This document shows positions 1-7,272 of a stretch of 64,000 nt of DNA, piece after piece. The DNA lies in the NCBI GenBank assembly GCA_963677785.2, contig CAXXDH010000003.1, forward strand, positions 4,195,067 to 4,259,066, written 5' to 3'. The translations under genes and the position numbers were made by a program. The first letter of the stretch is position 1. Every line of letters starts with the position of its first letter. This DNA comes from G963665495 sp963677785. Its GTDB lineage: Bacteria > Desulfobacterota > Desulfovibrionia > Desulfovibrionales > Desulfovibrionaceae. The notes below the pieces were generated by a model. It made no database searches. It saw nothing but the letters and a program-made list of their open reading frames with translations, and had not been told where the DNA came from.

Positions 1-302
1 ACAGCCGGAAGCTTATCCGCAAACTCCTGAACCAGATCCAAAGCGAGCTTGATAGTCGCTTCCGCATGTTCGGCGTACCTGCCCCGCATCACATCCATGA
101 GCTTTTCCTGATTCTCCAGAAACACCTGCATCATCGTCACCTGCATCATCAACGGATCATTGGCCGGGAACACCACTTCATGTCTTTCGGCGAGAAGCTT
201 TTTCGCTTCTTCCAGGGTTATCGCGGTCCAGTTCTTTTCCTGCTCGACAGCCTTCTTGGAGATTTCGGCCTCGACATCCTGATTTCGATCGTTTTTGGAC
301 AT
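1..302 (-). CDS. TraM-like conjugal transfer protein, partial
   Basis: The frame opens with ATG at 302-300 and stays open to the window edge, giving about 100 residues of the N-terminus (MSKNDRNQDVEAEISKKA...). The start overlaps the TGA of the traL-like gene by one base (TGATG), so the two are translationally coupled. The visible part is charged and probably helical, with no signal peptide or membrane segment. In IncP-type transfer regions the order is traK-traL-traM; this gene sits in the traM slot after a TraK-like and a TraL-like gene, and that position is the main reason for the name. I do not recognise a motif that proves it. Confidence 0.5.
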   Translation of the reverse strand, partial: MSKNDRNQDVEAEISKKAVEQEKNWTAITLEEAKKLLAERHEVVFPANDPLMMQVTMMQVFLENQEKLMDVMRGRYAEHAEATIKLALDLVQEFADKLPA

Positions 303-1009
303 CAGAATTCCGCCTCTTCCATGAGCTTGAAAATTTCCTCTTTGAGCATCATGAGCCGCTGGCAGGCCATGTTCGAAAAACGTTCATCTTTGATGACCTC
401 GTCGAAGGTGAGTTTTTTTGAGAGCATATATTCGATGTCGAGCCCGAAGGTTTCGCGCTTGTTGTGCGGAAGAGCGATCACGGCCTCAATGCGATGCTTG
501 TTTTCCTCGTAGATCGACTCGTTCAGGAAATCGATCCGCCCGAAAAACGGGTTCACCCAGACGGTGACCGGCAGGTTCAGATTCTTGAACAGTGTGGTCA
601 GGCCTTCAAACGTGGCGTCCTGGGGAGGGCCACCGGTGACCACGGTATGAATGCGGATGGTATGCCCGCGCCCCTGCAGAAAATTCGAAACGCCGTTGTC
701 GGCCATGTAGGAACTCAACGGCGCGAATGTTGAGGCTCCATTGTCCACCACGGCTTCCGCTCCTTCGGGAAGCGCCAAGAGCATATCGATGAGTTCGTCG
801 AAATGGCGCGTATTGATCACGTCCCCGTCCATGATGCCAATGACGTTGACATCCAGGGCCTTGAAAGATCCGAAAGAGGCGTTGATCGGATCCGTGTCGA
901 AATTAGCCGTCGTACGACCGGCGGCTATGTAATATTGCGCAAGAAGGCTGGAAATATAACTTTTTCCTACTCCGCCTTTACCCTGCAAAATAAAATTTAT
1001 CTGAGCCAT
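302..1009 (-). CDS. traL: TraL-like ParA/MinD-family ATPase of conjugal transfer
   Basis: Starting at the ATG at 1009 the protein begins MAQINFILQGKGGVGKS, a deviant Walker A motif (KGGVGKS) of the ParA/MinD P-loop family at residues 9-15. An AGAGG lies 6 bases before this ATG; an upstream in-frame ATG at 1042 has no comparable site. A second conserved stretch is DTDPINASF near residue 40 (Walker A'-like aspartates). About 235 aa, usual for TraL proteins of IncP-like mobilization regions. Followed without gap by a traM-like gene and preceded by traK 10 bp away, so one operon read leftwards. Predicted cytoplasmic ATPase; its exact role in transfer is unclear in the family. Confidence 0.75.
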   Translation of the reverse strand: MAQINFILQGKGGVGKSYISSLLAQYYIAAGRTTANFDTDPINASFGSFKALDVNVIGIMDGDVINTRHFDELIDMLLALPEGAEAVVDNGASTFAPLSSYMADNGVSNFLQGRGHTIRIHTVVTGGPPQDATFEGLTTLFKNLNLPVTVWVNPFFGRIDFLNESIYEENKHRIEAVIALPHNKRETFGLDIEYMLSKKLTFDEVIKDERFSNMACQRLMMLKEEIFKLMEEAEF

Positions 1010-1019
1010 GTTAAACCTC

Positions 1020-1421
1020 TTAGGCCTTTTTGTTGTGAACAAATTCCTTTTCTTTAGGAATTACAATTTTTGGACTACTACTTTCTTTTTTTGCTACTAT
1101 TACTACTTCTGCTGTTTGGATATCTTTTGCTGTACTTGACTTTAACATTGATGATGCGCATTTTGCTTTTTCAACATCGGAAAATTTCTTAACAGTACGA
1201 CAAAAGACACTATAGCTCATTGTTATTCTGCCATTCAGGTAGAGATATTGGTATATTGAAAGCAGCGTATGTCCTTCAGTCAGCAGTTGGATGACTGTTT
1301 CTTTTGCCGCCAGGAATTCAACTTTCACGAATCCTTTGCGTGCGCGGGGCACGGCGATCTCTTCCGTTTCTTCCCGCGCTCTTTCAAGCATGAACGTCAT
1401 CCCGTTTCTTGCTGATTTCAT
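1020..1421 (-). CDS. traK: TraK-like relaxosome accessory protein
   Basis: A 133-aa basic protein. Residues about 25-90 (the RARKGFVKVEFLAAKETV part through INGRITMSYSVFCR-type segment) fit the TraK family of oriT-binding relaxosome proteins, where a regulatory helix region ends in a GRI(S/T)xxYxxFxR motif; here it reads GRITMSYSVFCRTVKK. The C-terminal third is lysine-rich and low-complexity. The 5' end overlaps the 3' end of the replication gene; internal ATGs at 1400 and 1391 are alternative starts. In RP4 the TraK target lies just upstream of traK; here that position is occupied by the replication gene, so any oriT must lie elsewhere or within it. Confidence 0.65.
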   Translation of the reverse strand: MKSARNGMTFMLERAREETEEIAVPRARKGFVKVEFLAAKETVIQLLTEGHTLLSIYQYLYLNGRITMSYSVFCRTVKKFSDVEKAKCASSMLKSSTAKDIQTAEVVIVAKKESSSPKIVIPKEKEFVHNKKA

Positions 1422-2526
1422 TCGGCCAGTAGTAAACCCGAAGCCAGATTTTCAGACTTTTGAAGAGTTGATTTCTGGGTTTTTCAGCTTTAAGAGCATT
1501 CAGCTTGCTCAATTCCTCGTTGGTCAGCGAATCGAACCAGGCTTCGAAGGCGTTTTCTTTTTTCTCGCGGTCCATTTTTTCCGTTGTCGCGATTTCATGC
1601 TCATGCCGTTTGATTCCTTCCAGGCGTTTTCGTTCCTGCTCCTGAGCTTCAAGCTGTTCTGGCGAAAGCCATCCGGCTGGCGGATCAAAGTGTCCGTCGT
1701 CCACGAGAGCCGAAAAAATGTATCCTTTGGGATTTCCGACTAGATTTCCGAACCGGTCGAGCAGAGGGCCTTTTTCAAGCATGGCCTCGGCATGGTTGAG
1801 GCTCGTGATCAGCCTCTCGGACAGATCAGGTGCGGTAAGTCGCAGGCGCTCGGCGAGCACTCTGCAGAGCTGTTCAACTTGAGATTGTCCGAAGCCCGTG
1901 GCCGCTACTCGAGGCCACCGCAGCGGGATATTGAGATCCGGAGCCCGAACTTCGGCGTGGGGAGATTCTTCTTTCCTGGAGTCTGAAGAAAAACTGGCTG
2001 GCTGGCTTGACGGTGGAGACGGATCCGCATTCGGAGATCCGGAATCTTCCTTTAAGCTAGAAAGCTTTTTCTTTGATTCTTTTAATGATTCTTTTCTGTA
2101 TGAATTTTTTTCACATGGTAGTGAATTTTTTTCACACGTGGAGTGAGTTTTTTTCACATGAGTAGGGGGCACGAACGCGGAGGCAGGAAGTTCGCCCATG
2201 CGTTCGTGGTAAAGAAAGAGGTAGGCGAGAGCCCGCCTTGTCCCTCTTATTTCCGTGGTGATGAGCCCGAGGTCTTTAAGCAGCGCAATGTGCTTGCAAA
2301 CAGATTCTCTGGTCATGGCCAGTTTTTTGGCCAGCCAGACCTGGGAAGGATATGCTTTGCCGTTTTTACCGGCGCACTGACAAAGTTTGGCGTAAACGAG
2401 CTTTGCGCCGACGCTGATGCACTCCCATTCCATAAGCCAGTCCGGGACGAGAGCGCCGTTGAATTTCTTATATGGGTTAATGATTATTTCAGGACGCGCC
2501 GCTTGACATCCATGAATTTTGGACAT
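1384..2526 (-). CDS. Replication initiator-like protein with N-terminal winged helix
   Basis: A 380-aa protein. Residues about 25-105 form a winged helix-turn-helix typical of plasmid and ICE replication or primosome-like proteins (ISVGAKLVYAKLCQ...YPSQVWLAKKLAMTRESVCKHIALLKDLGLI). After it comes a repetitive stretch THVKKTHS/TCEKNS/PCEKNS at about residues 122-142, encoded by DNA repeats that look like iterons, then a Ser/Pro-rich linker and a charged C-terminus. No relaxase or helicase motif is seen. It overlaps traK at its end and is preceded by a smaller winged-helix gene. Likely directs replication or control of the integrated element; the exact family is not certain. Confidence 0.65.
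   Translation of the reverse strand: MSKIHGCQAARPEIIINPYKKFNGALVPDWLMEWECISVGAKLVYAKLCQCAGKNGKAYPSQVWLAKKLAMTRESVCKHIALLKDLGLITTEIRGTRRALAYLFLYHERMGELPASAFVPPTHVKKTHSTCEKNSLPCEKNSYRKESLKESKKKLSSLKEDSGSPNADPSPPSSQPASFSSDSRKEESPHAEVRAPDLNIPLRWPRVAATGFGQSQVEQLCRVLAERLRLTAPDLSERLITSLNHAEAMLEKGPLLDRFGNLVGNPKGYIFSALVDDGHFDPPAGWLSPEQLEAQEQERKRLEGIKRHEHEIATTEKMDREKKENAFEAWFDSLTNEELSKLNALKAEKPRNQLFKSLKIWLRVYYWPNEISKKRDDVHA
2101..2160. repeat. Three iteron-like direct repeats inside the rep gene
   Basis: Units start at 2101, 2122 and 2144. Each reads TGA(A/G) + seven T + CACA(T/C)G, so the period is 21-22 bp. The unit core GTGAATTTTTTTCAC is itself an inverted repeat (GTGAA/TTCAC). Spacing of two DNA turns, repeat number and position within a replication gene match iterons of theta-replicating plasmids, and in RepA_N-type replicons the origin is known to lie inside rep. 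That this is an origin is inference. Confidence 0.6.
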
Positions 2527-2595
2527 AATATTCCATTAACGTTTCCCTGGACATAGAAAACGTTTTATTTTGAAGGGTTTATGAAAGAACCCTAA

Positions 2596-2633
2596 GCCCT
2601 GAAAAGGTCGCTTGTTGGTAGCAGGCGGCCTTT
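2596..2633. terminator. Hairpin terminator between the two winged-helix genes
   Basis: A stem AGGTCGC/GCGGCCT with an intervening loop is followed by seven T on the + strand and preceded by AAAA, so it could act in both directions. It separates the small winged-helix gene from rep. Confidence 0.5.
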
Positions 2634-2644
2634 TTTTCGGCTAT

Positions 2645-2965
2645 CTAGGCTGCATCATACATGGCGAACATGCATTCATGCTGCAGAATGTGGCATTCAA
2701 ATTGCTCCTCGTCGTAGTACGTGATAGAGATGAACTTCTTCTCTTGAAGCTCACTCATGGCCTCTACAACCTGGTCCACAGTCGAGCCTGTCTCGAAGGC
2801 GATACGTTCAAATGTTTCATTCGTTGCATCCGTATCATCGTCCATGAGAGTGCCGATGCGTGAATACACGAGTTTTGCAAGGGCGGTCAGCTCCTTGTTC
2901 ATCATCATGTATCCGAACACAACAGTCTGACACTCAAACACAGGATTGAGAACGATTTCCTGCAT
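2645..2965 (-). CDS. Small winged-helix protein, paralogous to the rep N-terminus
   Basis: A 106-aa protein with a single winged-helix domain. The segment ELTALAKLVYSRIGTL aligns with ISVGAKLVYAKLCQ of the neighbouring replication protein, and the following recognition-helix region (STVDQVVEAMSELQEKKFI) has the same layout. It lacks the long C-terminal part. A GGAGGGGTG stretch just upstream (2971-2979) gives a ribosome-binding site. It is the gene closest to the tRNA junction; it could be a copy-number regulator or an excision accessory protein of the element, but nothing in the sequence decides. Confidence 0.6.
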   Translation of the reverse strand: MQEIVLNPVFECQTVVFGYMMMNKELTALAKLVYSRIGTLMDDDTDATNETFERIAFETGSTVDQVVEAMSELQEKKFISITYYDEEQFECHILQHECMFAMYDAA

Positions 2966-3060
2966 GTCTCACCCCTCCTGAAATGTGGTTATTGGGCTGA
3001 TAATGAATAATATTCGCGAAATAAGAGAAAATTCTTTCAATATAAGAAAGCGATGAGTGT

Positions 3061-3110
3061 AAAAAAATCCGCACAATGCTCGTAAAATGAGCACTGCGCG
3101 GATTTTTTTT
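3061..3110. terminator. Strong bidirectional hairpin terminator
   Basis: A-tract, TCCGC...TGCTC, 7-base loop, GAGCA...GCGGA, then eight T. It lies directly before the tRNA remnant and insulates the element end. Confidence 0.7.
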
Positions 3111-3149
3111 GGAGCCGAAAAAAGGCGAGGAGTCTGTTAATAATTCAGG

Positions 3150-3202
3150 CCGTTGGCCTCCGGAGCCAAAGGCCGGGCGTTCGAATCGCCCATTGCCCAC
3201 CA
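3150..3202 (+). other. 3' half of tRNA-Arg(CCG): attachment-site remnant
   Basis: From 3153 the sequence folds as a tRNA anticodon arm (TTGGC, loop CTCCGGA, GCCAA; anticodon CCG at 3160-3162), a short variable loop, a T arm (GGGCG-TTCGAAT-CGCCC, 3175-3191), the 3' acceptor strand ATTGCCC, discriminator A and encoded CCA (3200-3202). The matching 5' acceptor strand GGGCAAT and a D arm are absent upstream, so this is not a functional tRNA. A tRNA 3' end without its 5' half is the usual scar at the distal end of an element integrated into a tRNA gene; the orientation places the element to the left (1-3150) and original chromosome to the right. Confidence 0.75.
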
Positions 3203-3207
3203 CCCAA

Positions 3208-3255
3208 AAAGTAAGCCGCAAGATGCGAGAATCATTCGCGTTTTGCGGCTTTTTT
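3208..3255 (+). terminator. Terminator downstream of the tRNA remnant
   Basis: AAGCCGCAA...TTGCGGCTTTTTT with inner GCGAGAATCATTCGC pairing. It fits as the original terminator of the tRNA transcript. Confidence 0.7.
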
Positions 3256-3372
3256 GTGTCCGAAAAACCGCTTTTTTCAACTTTTTTCGAAAAAATGCGG
3301 AAATTTTCGATTTTTGCCTCTGGAGACAACCGACTTGAATTTTTAGCAGAGTCTTCTCTTTATTCTGGACGG

Positions 3373-3422
3373 AAAAAAATGCCGCGCAAAACTCGTTATG
3401 CGAGTCTTGCGCGGCATTTTTT
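3373..3422. terminator. Rho-independent terminator
   Basis: Long stem AATGCCGCGCAA-ACTCG / CGAGT-TTGCGCGGCATT flanked by A- and T-tracts; bidirectional. No intact gene ends here now; it may belong to a gene removed by the IS insertions to the right. Confidence 0.65.
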
Positions 3423-3464
3423 CGTTTCGGAGTTTCCGCACTCAAAAAGAATTTTTCTTTATTT

Positions 3465-4796
3465 GGTCCTTCCGGAAACTCAGTGGGTGGCCCCAGTCTT
3501 GCTAATCTCCGGGTAGAGTTTTAGCCCGCCACAAAAGAAGTAAATCGCTGTTTTGAAATGCTCCTTATTGCTGTAGCCACAAGCTCGGCGTTTGATGGAC
3601 ATGATCTTGCTGTTCAGCCCCTCCGCAACAGCGTTTGTCACGCGATGCCGACAAAAGGTCACGATGTTGTCCATGTGATCCATGAGCATGTTCGCCACTT
3701 TGCCCATAGGCTCGAGCTTCGAGCGTTTGGCCCAAGAACACCATTTCTTCAGAAAACGCTTGGCCCACCCAACAGACAGATAGTCCCACAGTCCGCGAAG
3801 ACTCTCTTTCATGGCCCAGGATTTGCCCGTCTTCAGATTCGATTCCTTGAGTTCCTCCAGGCGCGGTCGTTGGGAGTCCGAGAGGTTCTCCTCAGCGTAT
3901 AACCACAAGTATCTGCTGCCTTTCAAAATTTCGTTTGCTTCAGCCATCAGCGCCTTATGTTCCTGGCGGCGTACTTTATCCACGGCTTCCCCTACATGCT
4001 GCATGATGTGGAAACGGTCGAATACGATTTTATCTGCAGCACCGGGTACGTTTTCCTTGGTGGCCAGAAAGTATGCCGGCCACATATCCATTGATACAGC
4101 CTTGATTGCCTTGAGCTGTTCGTCATTCAGCTTTTTGTAGTATTCTTCAAGGCTTGTCTTTTTGCGGTCCTCGGCAACATGCTCGACCGTACCGCGCAGC
4201 AGGTCGCAGACGACGGTCATATAGCTATGTCCTTTTCGGAAAGCCTTCTCATCGACCCCGATGTAGCTGATTTTACGCTGTTCCTTTCGTGCCATACCTC
4301 GCCGGACAGCTCTTTCCATAACCCCCCAAGCCTGATCCCACGAGATTCGCATCAACTTGCGAGCTCCTTCAATGGTCGAGCATTCTGTCAGAACATCAAT
4401 GACCAGCCTTTCCATGAGCAGAGTAAAACGCGAACCAGGTTCAGCCCAAAAGACATTGACCTGCTTGACGCCATGCTCGGGGCAAGCCACTCGAGGGATT
4501 TTTGCATGGATGAAAGTTTTGAACTGGCACGTATCCAGATGCCGCCAAATCCTTTCTTCCGCATGATCCCGGCAAGTCAGCTCCTTGCCGCATTCCGGGC
4601 AAGTCCAGGGCACCTTGCTCTTATGGTCGAGCCAAATATCCACACGGCCTTCAGACGTTTTTAAATCAACTTTATCCACAAACCAGGGGCTCTTGACGCC
4701 CAAAATCTGCCCGTAAAGATCAACATCCCTCATCGGCGGTCTCCTCCTGGAAATCGCCTACATTATGACGCTACCCACGGCAAACCCGGAAGGACC
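3465..4796 (-). mobile_element. ISL3-family insertion sequence, copy A (intact)
   Basis: 1332 bp bounded by inverted ends GGTCCTTCCGG...GTGGGTGG (left) and GGTCCTTCCGG...GTGGGTAG (right, complement). Nearly identical to the copy at 9126-10457 in inverse orientation. Its right end lies inside the last codons of an IS3-type orfB. The 8 bp on either side do not match, so the flanks have been rearranged since insertion. Confidence 0.9.
3480..4733 (-). CDS. ISL3-family transposase (copy A)
   Basis: A 417-aa intact transposase. N-terminal zinc-finger cysteines (CPECGKELTC and a later ACPEHG) at about residues 45-85, then the DDE domain typical of ISL3/IS204: YIGVDEKAFRKGHSYMTVVCD near residue 160, DMWPAYF near 215 and VAEGLNSKIMSIKRRACGY near the C-terminus. 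An AGGAGGAGACCGCCG stretch precedes the ATG. Usual length for the family, so this copy is potentially active and could mobilise the truncated copy in trans. Confidence 0.92.
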   Translation of the reverse strand: MRDVDLYGQILGVKSPWFVDKVDLKTSEGRVDIWLDHKSKVPWTCPECGKELTCRDHAEERIWRHLDTCQFKTFIHAKIPRVACPEHGVKQVNVFWAEPGSRFTLLMERLVIDVLTECSTIEGARKLMRISWDQAWGVMERAVRRGMARKEQRKISYIGVDEKAFRKGHSYMTVVCDLLRGTVEHVAEDRKKTSLEEYYKKLNDEQLKAIKAVSMDMWPAYFLATKENVPGAADKIVFDRFHIMQHVGEAVDKVRRQEHKALMAEANEILKGSRYLWLYAEENLSDSQRPRLEELKESNLKTGKSWAMKESLRGLWDYLSVGWAKRFLKKWCSWAKRSKLEPMGKVANMLMDHMDNIVTFCRHRVTNAVAEGLNSKIMSIKRRACGYSNKEHFKTAIYFFCGGLKLYPEISKTGATH

Positions 4797-5624
4797 TTTT
4801 TCATAAGCCAAGGGCGACATGTAGTCGAGAGCAGAATGTCGCCGATGCGTGTTGTACCAGCCTTCAATAAAAGCAAATATTGCCAGTTTCGCCTCCTGCC
4901 TTGAACGGAAGCTGTTTTGCCAGAGCAACTCGCATTCCAGGGATGCGAAGAAGCTTTCGCACATGGCGTTGTCAAAACAATCCCCAACAGAGCCCATGGA
5001 TTGCCGAATACCCAATGCTTGGCAACGATCTCCGAATCGACACGACGTATACTGCGATCCTTGATCCGAGTGGTGGATTACGTCGTGTGCATGGCGTTGC
5101 TTCATGGCCATTTCCAGTGCATTGAGCACGAGGTCGGTCTTCATGTGACTGGCCATCGCCCATCCCACGATACGACGACTGAATACATCAAGGACGACGG
5201 CGAGAAACAAAAAGCCCTCCCAGGTAGGGACATAGGTAATGTCTGCCACCCAGAGTTGATCCGGAGCTGAGGCCGTGAATTTCCGGTTGACCAAATCAGG
5301 GGCTGGACGAATTCGATCCCGCCGAATAGTAGTGCGAATCCAACGCCGTCTGCATGCTCCGCGCACACCCTCAGCCCGCATTAAACGAGCCACACGTTTT
5401 TGGCTTACGGTGAACCCTAGCTCCAGCAATTCGAAATGAATTCGAGGAGCGCCGTAAGTTTTCCGCGATGTTCGGTGAATTTCGAGAATTCTCGCCGTCA
5501 AAATTGCATCTTCAATTGCCCGGCGGCAAAGCGGCCGTTTTGTCCACGAATAGTAGCCGCTGGGGGAGACGCCCAGAACCCGGCAAAGCGTGGACACGGT
5601 ATACTTGGCCCGATTCGCCATCAC
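4758..5624 (-). CDS. IS3-family transposase OrfB (C-terminal tail swapped)
   Basis: A 288-aa integrase-type transposase with an HTH_21-like N-terminus and an rve DDE core: WVADITYVPT (first Asp), VIHHSDQGSQYTS (second Asp), DNAMCESFFASLE (Glu). Its ATG overlaps the orfA stop by 4 bases (ATGA). The native tail, judged from the remnant near 51600-51660, would be SPLAYEKGYGLAS-stop; here it reads SPLAYEKGPSGFAVGSVIM because translation runs into the ISL3 terminal repeat. Only the last few residues differ, so function may persist, though the element has lost one end. Confidence 0.88.
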   Translation of the reverse strand: MMANRAKYTVSTLCRVLGVSPSGYYSWTKRPLCRRAIEDAILTARILEIHRTSRKTYGAPRIHFELLELGFTVSQKRVARLMRAEGVRGACRRRWIRTTIRRDRIRPAPDLVNRKFTASAPDQLWVADITYVPTWEGFLFLAVVLDVFSRRIVGWAMASHMKTDLVLNALEMAMKQRHAHDVIHHSDQGSQYTSCRFGDRCQALGIRQSMGSVGDCFDNAMCESFFASLECELLWQNSFRSRQEAKLAIFAFIEGWYNTHRRHSALDYMSPLAYEKGPSGFAVGSVIM

Positions 5625-5988
5625 GAACTCGAACGCTTCCGCGTAGTCGAGTCGACCTCCTTGGCGAACCAGGCCGCTGCTTTTGACAATATCTCCCGTT
5701 CCTCTTGAAGTCGTTTGTTTTCGCGGCGTAATCTGTTCAGTTCTTCACGTTCCGAAGTTGTGAGCCCGTCCTGACGTCGACCGCTGTCAAGGTCTGCTTG
5801 GCGGACCCAAGTGCGAATCGTTTGCCCAGAGGGCTCGAACTCCTTCGCGAGTTCATCAGGGCTGCGGCCTGAGCGAACAAGCTCAATCATCTGCCTCCGA
5901 AATTCTGCAGAATATGGCGGGTGTGTTGGTGGCATCGTGAACTCCTCCTTCTCAAAGGATTACTTGTCCACGAAATCGGGTCAACTCC
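4797..5988 (-). mobile_element. IS3-family element, 3' tip replaced by the ISL3 copy
   Basis: The right end is GGAGTTGACCCGATTTCGTGG (complement of 5968-5988). A remnant at 51565-51677 preserves the missing other end (GGAGTTCCCCCGATTCTGTGG), so the terminal repeats can be recognised. The element is inserted into a second ISL3 copy, whose 5' part follows at 5989, and in turn lost its 3' tip to ISL3 copy A. Confidence 0.75.
5621..5935 (-). CDS. IS3-family OrfA
   Basis: A 104-aa helix-turn-helix protein (YSAEFRRQMIELVRSGRSPDELAKEFEPSGQTIRTWVRQ) followed by a leucine-zipper-like coiled coil (LNRLRRENKRLQEEREILSKAAAWFAKE), the standard OrfA layout. It binds the element's ends and supplies the DNA-binding part of the OrfAB transposase in this family. 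Overlaps orfB by 4 bases. Confidence 0.88.
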   Translation of the reverse strand: MPPTHPPYSAEFRRQMIELVRSGRSPDELAKEFEPSGQTIRTWVRQADLDSGRRQDGLTTSEREELNRLRRENKRLQEEREILSKAAAWFAKEVDSTTRKRSSS

Positions 5989-6270
5989 AGTTTTGAACTG
6001 GCACGTATCAAAATGCCGCCAAATCCTTTCTTCCACATGATCCCGGCAAGTCAGTTCCTTGCCGCATTCCGGACAAGTCCAAAGCACCTTGCTCTTATGC
6101 TCGAGCCAAATATCCACACGGCCTTCAGACGTTTTCAAGTCAACTTTGTCTACAAACCAAGGGCTCTTGACACCCAAAATCTGTCCGTAAAGATCAACAT
6201 CTCTCATCGGCGATCTCCTCCTGGAAATCGCCTACATTATGCCGCTACCCACGACAAACCCGGAAGGACC
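5989..6270 (-). mobile_element. 5' remnant of an ISL3 element (copy B) with truncated transposase
   Basis: The first 73 codons of the same ISL3 transposase (ATG at 6207, MRDVDLYGQILGVKSPWF...) with several substitutions (D to E, P to L, A to V), cut at CQFKT by the IS3 insertion. The terminal repeat GGTCCTTCCGGG (complement) ends at 6270. More divergent from copies A and C than they are from each other, so an older resident. Confidence 0.8.
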
Positions 6271-6405
6271 TCCGGATAAAAGGGCGTTATTCAGGTAAAA
6301 TAACAGTAAAAATCGAGGAAAATTTGACAAAAAAGGGCTCCCGACTCTGAATTTTTGAAAATATTCGGCGACAAGTTCAGGAGACCCTTATTGATCAGTG
6401 CTTCC
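6271..6405 (+). mobile_element. 3' end remnant of the IS5-type element
   Basis: Matches the non-coding 3' end of the complete IS5-type copies (34140-34274 and 50734-50868), down to the terminal GTGCTTCC. Followed by CTAA, the YTAR-type target used by this element. Confidence 0.8.
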
Positions 6406-6447
6406 CTAATACTGGACCAGCAGATTCCACCTTAACTTTGCCGGTCC

Positions 6448-6693
6448 GTGGTCCAAAAGGTGGGGGGAGGCTTACTTCATTGGGTTCTTGATGTGGTCTT
6501 TCGAGAGGATGATTCAAGAATCAGGAAAGATCATTCTCCCGAAAATTTCGCTACTATTCGAAAAATAGTTTTTAATTTGATAAAACTTAATAAATCTAAA
6601 AAGATGAGCACAAAACGCGCGCAATTCCAAGCCCTCATGACAATGGAATTCGCTGAGAAGTTACTCTTTGGAATTTAAGATGCACTCGCCCTG
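6448..6693 (+). pseudogene. C-terminal remnant of an ISAs1-family transposase
   Basis: Reads LLHWVLDVVFREDDSRIRKDHSPENFATIRKI..., which aligns with the C-terminus of the ISAs1 transposase at 51693-52816 (NSLHWVLDMTFREDESRIRKDHAPENLATIRK), and ends before the element's terminal CGCCCTG at 6693. The last 20 residues differ from the other copies, so it derives from a different ISAs1 subtype. Confidence 0.75.
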
Positions 6694-6775
6694 CAGTATT
6701 TTGCATCTCTCTTTACAAAAAAGAAGTAACTAAGTACTCTTATCATGAAAATTCTCAACAGTAGGGGAGATTTTT

Positions 6776-7051
6776 ATGGAATATGTTATTGCAGGGGTTG
6801 TCGTGGTATTGATCTGTGCTATAGCGGTCATACTCGTACAAAGGGGGAAGCTCGAAGCGGACGAAGGTCAACAAGAGCTGGAAGAGCAGAGGGCTAAAGC
6901 AGAAGGGAAAGTATTGACACTATCCAAACGATTGGAAATTACCAAGGCGCGTGTTGATATCCTTGAAAAGCAAATAGCTGATCGCAATGAAGAGATACGC
7001 GTTCTGAAGGCTCAGGTTACTGAACAGGAACGCGCTGGAAAATTATTTTAA
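6776..7051 (+). CDS. Small membrane-anchored coiled-coil protein
   Basis: A 91-aa protein with one N-terminal membrane helix (residues 3-23, YVIAGVVVVLICAIAVILV) and then a long charged coiled coil rich in Glu, Lys and Ala with heptad-like leucines (LTLSKRLEITKARVDILEKQIADRNEEIRVLKAQV). An AGGGGA lies 8 bases before the ATG. Not recognised. Probably a bitopic inner-membrane protein. It stands alone between IS debris and AT-rich DNA. Confidence 0.6.
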   Translation: MEYVIAGVVVVLICAIAVILVQRGKLEADEGQQELEEQRAKAEGKVLTLSKRLEITKARVDILEKQIADRNEEIRVLKAQVTEQERAGKLF

Positions 7052-7272
7052 CTGGAGCTGCGAGTTCCTTCCGGCCACGGGTATACAAGCAGGAAGTAAT
7101 CCACGTTATTTTATGTGGAATCGTTTTATTCAACTGCTCGGCATACTTTAATTTTTTGGTCTGGGTTCTTGGATAAACGTTTACATTTTATCGTAAGTTC
7201 AAAAATACTATATTTACGTTTGTGGATTAGCTTTATTTTTATTTTGTCGTTCATCAAACACAGGTATAATCC

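Noticed and set aside
2101..2160. Short CRISPR-like array
   Set aside because: Only three units with a 21-22 bp period and no unique spacers, located inside a coding frame; iterons are a better fit.
3126..3202. Complete functional tRNA gene
   Set aside because: No 5' acceptor strand GGGCAAT and no D arm in the 50 bases before the anticodon stem.
3137..3445. Overlapping small genes covering the tRNA remnant and terminators on both strands
   Set aside because: Peptides such as WWAMGDSNARPLAPEA arise from translating tRNA sequence; no ribosome-binding site and no coding signal.
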